From Zanthoxylum bungeanum (lineage: Eukaryota > Streptophyta > Magnoliopsida > Sapindales > Rutaceae), in contig SKCR01041831.1 in NCBI GenBank assembly GCA_019454045.1, positions 78,365-142,364 of the forward strand: 64,000 bases of DNA, read 5' to 3'. A program made the position numbers and the translations under genes. How positions within the stretch are numbered: position 1 is the stretch's first letter; each line of letters starts with the position of its first letter. Positions 58,045 through 64,000 of the stretch are shown piece by piece. The notes below the pieces were generated by a model. That model did no database searches. It saw nothing but the letters and a program-made list of their open reading frames with translations, and was not told where the DNA came from.

Positions 58045-58549
58045 AAACTAAGATATCCTTGGGCAATAATTTCACATAGTTAGTTAAAAAATTATTGTTG
58101 GTTTGTATATAATTTTTTTTTATAACAACACCAAAAAAATATTTTTTTACACACAAAACAATAGAAAATTAATTTTTTTTATAAAAAATAACAAAACAAC
58201 AACACAAAAACAAAAAACTTTAGTCAACTATCTTCTCCCCCAATCAATTTGAGACATTATCCTCAATGTCTGAATAAAAAAAAATAGAGTTTAGAAGACA
58301 TCCACTGCTTAGTGTGGAAATGACAATTGAATCTACAACACTACTATTAAAAAGAAAAAAAATGTTACAAATTAAGATTCTAGTTCACTCTACGCTTATA
58401 GCCACGATCATTATTTGATTAGTCCAACTTGGAAAGAATCAGGTGGAATCTTAGTTCATAAGCTGACAGTTGATCGATTAATTCATCAGCCTTTATTATA
58501 GTAAAGACTATATCTTTTGTTGGTTTCGAAATGATCCCAACTCTTTTAG
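58045..58549 (-). mobile_element. Right flank of E: 3' end of a minus-strand Athila/Tat-like relic
   Basis: On the minus strand GACATTGAGGATAATGTC (58252-58270), then GGGGGAGAAG (58232-58241), matches the well-known pre-LTR signature of Athila/Tat/Ogre elements: an ACATTGAGGACAATGT-like dyad, then a G-rich polypurine tract. The LTR would lie to the left and is split by E. No frames of interest; poly-T and A-rich runs are common. Confidence 0.5.
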
Positions 58550-60288
58550 TGTAACACCCCGCCAGAAGCAGGATGCAACCGGTAGGAGACAGGATTGATC
58601 AATCTCTATAAGCCTATAAATTTACTGAAAATTCGGCATGATGTATCCAAAAACTGGATAACCTGGATCGCAGTCCAGCATCAAATGCAATCCAATAATA
58701 CTCCAAACAAATAAAAGGACCTCAGGTCCACACAAATATCAGCAGAATCATATCATAAGGGCTCCGCCCACATCGTCATCAATCAAAACATTTACTTAAT
58801 ATATATACAAACCACGTGCTCAGCACGACTAACAAAACAATAACCAAAATATTCTACACTTAAACCTCTATAACTTATCCCATGACACTTGCGAGGGCGA
58901 CTGCTGCTTGGGTTCTCCGCGTCTCGAGCATGACTTCCAAATTTATCATGGTTGACCAATCTGGAAGTCAACCTGTAAAACTAGCAAACTGATTTGGTGT
59001 GAGTTATAAGAACTCAATAAGTAACCATGCAAGCATTATAAACAAAACGTACAAAGTAATCACATTAGAAATGTTTCAGAGCTTTCAAGTTATTATAAGT
59101 CTTAGAATTATCAACATTCTATTATCCCTTATACTTTACCCATATCAAATTTTCATATTTACATATTGTTAATGTAGTGGCTAGAGATTTAAAGCACACG
59201 AAACATTGATTCAAAATCCCAAAGTACATCACATAACATCGAAACCATTTTAATGTTGAAACATAGAGTCACATATTAATACTTATCACAGTAAATATTT
59301 TTGAAATATCATCAAATCGGTAAATCTAACAACCTTTCTTCTGTTCAGTTACAAACTATCTGTAAAACTAAAACCTCTTTCTTCAATATCAACACAATCT
59401 TTTCCTAACCTTCTTTAATCCATGATAACCTTACAATAGCTTAACACTTGGGTTTCAAATACATTCACACATACAGTAGCACACTTTTTTTTTTATATAC
59501 ATGCAAATACAATTTCAGAACCTTTACACCCATGCGTACATATCAATATAACTTAGCAAACACGCTCTATAACCTCTGATATTTACATCGGTTTCAAATA
59601 ATTCATTCATCACACATAAGCATACATAACCCATACATATGACGAGTTCCATCACACACATACACACACTCATACATATCTATAATCATCACGCAACCAA
59701 CTAAGAAGCACACACAACAATCAATACATCAAAGATCACATCATCAAACCAAACATACAAACAGGCTCACTCACCATATAACATAAACTCATCACATGAT
59801 TTCTTATAAAATAACCACATACACGACAAACAATCCAAACATCATTCAAATACTCATATACTTACATATACTTCAAACTTACGAATATACACCTCATTAC
59901 GAAATCAAATCTCATATCCTACACAGTCCTCATATCTCTTCATTTAACGTTCGATCATATTCATTTTCCAAATTTCTATCTATAAACTTTTAATATAGTA
60001 TCCTTACCAAATAAACATATTCGACCTATATATATCTTAACATAATATGCATATACGAATACATACTCATATACTTACACATTTTCATATTCATTCACAT
60101 ATACAATTTCATATCGTTACACATTCATACCTTTACGTACATTCATACATACACATAGATATTAAGCTTATCAAACACGTCACTACATACGTACAGACAT
60201 TAATATCATTAAACCTCTTACTTCGTATCATGATAATAACAAAAGTCATACCTGCGATGGTCATTTCACTTAACTACACATAACCTTG
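58550..60288 (-). repeat. Chromovirus-like LTR T4, minus orientation, interrupted by E'
   Basis: The plus strand starts TGTAACACCCCGCC. The minus strand holds GAGTTCTTATAACTCACACC and TTTTACAGGTTG landmarks and the hairpin CGTGCTCAGCACG (58815-58827). It matches T1 in reverse and T2 directly. No primer site follows the LTR end (left side), so it is a solo LTR or a 3' LTR. From about 59460 it is rich in CA/TA dinucleotides (ACACATACACAC-like), and the frames at 59796 and 60047 are products of this low complexity. E' cuts it at 60288. Confidence 0.6.
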
Positions 60289-62747
60289 TGTTGGGGTTTT
60301 GGGCGAAAGGCGCGGCAGAAGTGCGGTTCGGGCGAAATCGTAATTTTAAAATTTTAAAATTAACGAATGAGTTATTCAATATCCAATATGAATAATTCAT
60401 TCATATTTCACCTAAACATATTTATTCGATATCAAATAACGATATAAATAACTAAGAAACGTCGCGAAATATTTTACGAAATTATTTTTCCGTAAAATGG
60501 CACAAAATGCGTTTTTGACCGAACGGACCACCCAACACTTATGGGGACTGCCCATGTCAGCCCCAATAGTATTAGGGCAATTCATGGGCTTCCTGAACAG
60601 TGACAAATTCACTATTTGGATAGCCGTCACCCAGTTGGATCAAAAGTCACTCGGTAAGGCCGTTTTTCACCGTTTTCGCTTATTTCAACTCCGAAACAAT
60701 TTCCGGCAATTTTTCCAGCACCCAAAACACATCCAATACATTTATATGACATCAAATTCATCAACATAAACCCAGATTTTTCAAAACTGATCCAGAAACC
60801 AAAAATGCTTATTTTTCATGCTTTAAATTCAATTTTTCAAGATTAATCCAATTAATCAAAACACCAATCAAAGTCACCACACATGAAGCACCCAAGAATA
60901 ATTCTAGGCATTACAAAAGTGGTCATAACACTCTAGAATGGCAACATATCATCTAATGATAAAATTGGATAATAATTACAATAATATCATCCAAATCTAC
61001 TTCACACATGCTCAAATCCTCCAATTCATCTTCCAAATCCAAAACACCCAAATTCACAAGAAAAGAAGAAACCCTAGAGTCTATCTAGAAGATCAAGAAC
61101 AAGAATCATACTTTCAAGCCTAGGGATATTGAATATTACCTCTAATTCTCCAATTTCCTAAAGTTTATTTTTTTGATTTTCATCATTTTCTTTGTTGAAT
61201 CATCAAAACAGTTTTGAGAGTTTTTTTTTGGATACATGATAAAGAGGATGATGACTGACTAAGGAGGGCCATTTTGGTCATTTATAAAAAATTAATCCAA
61301 TTAAAAATATATGTTAACCAATCATAATTGCACACATTAAGTTTAATTTAATTATGCCATGTGTTCCAATAATAATTAAACATATATTACAACATTTATG
61401 AAATATGAATATTATTTAATTATTCAAATATTTAACAATTAAATATCTAAATAATTAATTAATATAATTATTATTATATATGTATTTTTGTTTACATTAA
61501 ATAACAAATACATATATTAATAACATGTATCAAAGTCTCATTTGACACTTAATTAATGTGTATCTAATCGAATTATGTATCAAATACAAATACACAATAA
61601 TTTTTAAATGACTAAAATTCCCTAATGCATGTGTTATCGTTTAACCGATTAAACGATTCGAATTAACTCATTTAATCCGATGAAGTATTATGAATAATCT
61701 GTATTATTCATAACGCGTTGCCCAAGTGATCAACGAGTACACTTCATATTGTGGGACTCTCTAAGTTTAGGTTTATCCATCACGAAATTAAATTTTGTGT
61801 CCATAATTCACCCAGTCATGAATTATGACGACCACGAATAATCTCGCTAAACTATGCAAGTCGAGGTCATTGCATATGTATAATCCCGCCATCATAGGCT
61901 ATCCATATTATACCTGGGATATAGATAATAACGTCAAATCATTTTGGTATAATATAGTCGACTTTCAACTTACGATCTCTAAATAACACTCAGAACTGAT
62001 TTCTAAAGTTATACCATGGCCATGGATTTACTAGATTGTAAACACGTGCAAGATGCCTTTGCCCTGTACACAGGACTGACAGATTCTATCTTGATATGCA
62101 CAGGATATCATGAGCATTAGTCCACACCCAACGAACAGGCGGAGGTCTGATCATGAATAGATCGGTGACGTGACTGCCATCAAAGTGTGGAGGATAACTC
62201 ATATATCCACAGTGGTATCTAAAGTCGAAGGACCACTATGCTCGCTCAACTCGAGAAGATTCCTATTGATGTTGGTGTACCATCTATTAGGAAATCTTCA
62301 GTGAGTCGTTCAGTATTTATCAAATAAACACCTACATATCTATACAAGTTTCTCGAGACTCATGGCTCATTGGGATAAACCATCAGACCAAGTCACAATA
62401 TACGACATGTACTGATCTTAGCGGATTTTACTAACCGACCCGTCTTAGTAAATCTTGACCAAGAACTTTATTTAAGGATATACAACTTATAGTGACGCTT
62501 CCCAATGTCAATTACAAACTACGTTGTAACTGTGCACTACGTTATAAATCCTAGGGTATTTGTCTAATATACACGTATCACTAAACCAGATTTAGTTTCA
62601 ATCTAATCGTAATTAGATCGAATATGTGTATAAAAGACAAGAGGTGCTACCATTAAATAAGTAATATTATGGAAAATGGAATTACTGGTATTCATGAATC
62701 GGACATAAATACGATCCGGACTGGCACTCCGAGCACCAACCCTAACA
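60289..62747 (-). repeat. 3' LTR of copia element E' (same family as E), minus orientation
   Basis: The plus strand starts TGTTGGGGTTTTGGGCG and ends CACCAACCCTAACA; 2459 bp. It is the reverse complement of solo LTR E with many substitutions and indels. Immediately to the right, minus strand CAAGTGGGATAAAT is a polypurine tract, so E' reads leftward and its interior extends to the right edge of the window. The frame at 60497-60769 is an LTR shadow. Confidence 0.85.
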
Positions 62748-62761
62748 ATTTATCCCACTTG
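62748..62761 (-). other. Polypurine tract of E'
   Basis: Minus strand CAAGTGGGATAAAT adjacent to the LTR; copia-type purine run. Confidence 0.75.
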
Positions 62762-63954
62762 CTATAGTGCCAATCTACGGTATCATATACACATCTCAAT
62801 GTATATCACATAGTCATAGCCCTCAAGAGTTCACCTAACACTCAAGAGGTAGGCAACAACAAGTAAGCCCGCTTTAACAAATTGAGTCCATTTAACAAAC
62901 TCAATCGTTTTCCTTAGCCATCATCATTCATATTTTGTAAAATCCAAATTCCACATCAATATGACTCAGACGCTATATCAGTATTGTGCTATAGATACTG
63001 AGTTGTCTATGTATTTAGAGATCAAATCCAAATACTATGAGACAATCGCAAGCACTACACTAATATGAAAACTTCTATTCTACAAGGTCACTATGCAACT
63101 TCATAAGTCAATACTTCATAAGTCAATACTTCATAAGTTGCAATTGATTCCACTAATACAGTAGAATCAATGGTGACACTCCCACTGCATCTTTTCTGAC
63201 TTTATATGATATAGACCATCTAATGTCATAATTAGGATCAAAACTAATCCGACCTTATAGTTGCAGACTAAATTCTCCATGAATAAGAAACTCGTTCTTA
63301 GTATTTGTAAGATAACAAAGAACATGTTTCAAGGTCCATCATATGGTATGCAACATATCAAAATAACTCGTAACAATTACAATTAAATTGATATTTTTAA
63401 TCATACATAATATAGTATTCATTATGCCATTATCCTATAATGCATAAGATTGACTAGACATTCGAATCAGTCTCTACTTCGACAAATGAATCATCATTTA
63501 CGAAAGATGAATATTATATACAAGAGACACATTAACTGTCAAACAGTTATACTAATTGTCATACATATAGTTTTGTTGTGTCATTTATTAGATCATATCT
63601 AATGCACGACTAATGAGAGTTTCTCACAAGTCTTTTAGTTTTATATCATATATAAAAACTTTATATCAAATATAACAGAGACTACTCTCACTGCTTACAC
63701 GGAGAAAAGAAGACTTAAGTAAACGTTTTACTATACAAACATCTCATTATTACTTTAATAATGATAATGTCGTTAGGATATATAACCTTAGAAAATATAC
63801 GCTCCCACTGACCCTACTATCATATACGTATCTCTATGTTTTGATAAAATCAGACAATCTGACTGTTATCAAAATTTGAAAACATAAATTTCCGGAAAGC
63901 TTACTTGAGTCTACAATAGGCTCTATAAGCTAGTATCTCATACTGTGATCTTAG
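62762..63954 (-). pseudogene. Dead pol of E' (RNase H and RT relics)
   Basis: Minus strand, read right to left. An RT relic lies at about 63700-63950, with an LKQA-like string near 63900 where YGLKQA is expected. An RNase H relic lies at about 63050-63330, with TKNEFL and DST-V-VESIAT-like strings where TKD-FL and DSTTEAEYIA are expected. An internal 15-base tandem repeat disrupts the latter at 63098-63139. About 290 bases between RNase H and the polypurine tract are unreadable. The element is copia and inactive. The matches are short phrases, so confidence is moderate. Confidence 0.55.
63098..63139. repeat. Tandem repeat, ACTTCATAAGTCAAT x 2.8
   Basis: A 15-base unit repeated at 63098, 63113 and 63128 (the last is partial). 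It lies inside the RNase H relic of E', where it repeats the TYEVL-like codons on the minus strand. Confidence 0.85.
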
Positions 63955-64000
63955 TGTTGGAAAATTGTGACCCATAGCATCACTATATGAAAAAGACATT
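63955..64000 (+). repeat. Start of another A-D-type LTR at the window edge
   Basis: TGTTGGAAAATTGTGACCCA followed by TAGCATCACTAT matches the first 32 bases of D's 3' LTR with two differences. It then diverges for the last 14 bases. The five bases before it are CTTAG. Only 46 bases are visible, so this is a probable, not proven, insertion into E'. Confidence 0.55.

Noticed and set aside
59796..60283. Frames rich in Ile, His, Thr and Tyr
   Set aside because: Products of the CATA/CACA low-complexity stretch in T4; no domain.

Overview
This window is plant nuclear DNA, very probably from a eudicot, made almost entirely of LTR retrotransposons stacked inside one another. I see no host gene, rRNA or tRNA gene, CRISPR array or bacterial feature. 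The plant origin rests on: Ty1/copia gag, protease, integrase, RT and RNase H sequences of plant type; primer-binding sites complementary to initiator-Met tRNA and plant tRNA-Asp; 5-bp target duplications; and Athila/Tat-like and chromovirus-like gypsy remnants. Identities, ages and base composition were judged by eye, not computed.

Layout. Positions 1-2850 hold the 3' internal end of an Athila/Tat-type gypsy element, a polypurine tract, a full LTR (283-2415), a tRNA-Asp primer site (2422-2439) and a gag remnant. Positions 2855-7287 are decayed chromovirus-like LTRs (T1 plus, T2 minus) and the 5' end of a minus-strand element (T3). At 7288 a copia element called O interrupts T3. O runs to 52401 and is flanked by the duplication CCCTA. 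Its own DNA is about 9.2 kb; the rest is inserted elements. A (8045-17676, minus, duplication TAGAC) sits in O's 5' LTR. B (19528-26087, minus, truncated) sits in O's leader. C (28210-47927, plus, duplication ATTAG) sits in O's integrase. D (33859-43674, plus, duplication CATAG) sits inside C's integrase. The nesting is therefore T3 > O > C > D, four levels.

After O, T3's LTR resumes (52402 to about 54110). Next come a minus-strand Athila/Tat-like relic carrying a 2.77-kb solo LTR (E, 55268-58039, duplication GAAAC), a chromovirus-like LTR (T4, 58550-60288), and a minus-strand copia element (E', from 60289) of the same family as E. At 63955 E' is entered by what looks like another A-D-type LTR.

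O keeps an intact 268-residue gag frame, but its pol frame is broken by six stop codons and two frameshifts. A, B, C and D are one family. Their pol genes are wrecked, and several lesions are shared, including loss of the RT YVDD motif, yet A, C and D have matched LTRs and exact target duplications. This suggests a non-autonomous family moved in trans.

The most unusual signal is a set of short perfect or near-perfect inverted repeats in this family. There are eight or more in a row in every LTR and about four more in the leader, nearly all with a 3-base spacer of form TNG (CNA on the other strand). Where a TATA box can be placed, the LTR array lies upstream of it, so it looks like a promoter-associated DNA element.
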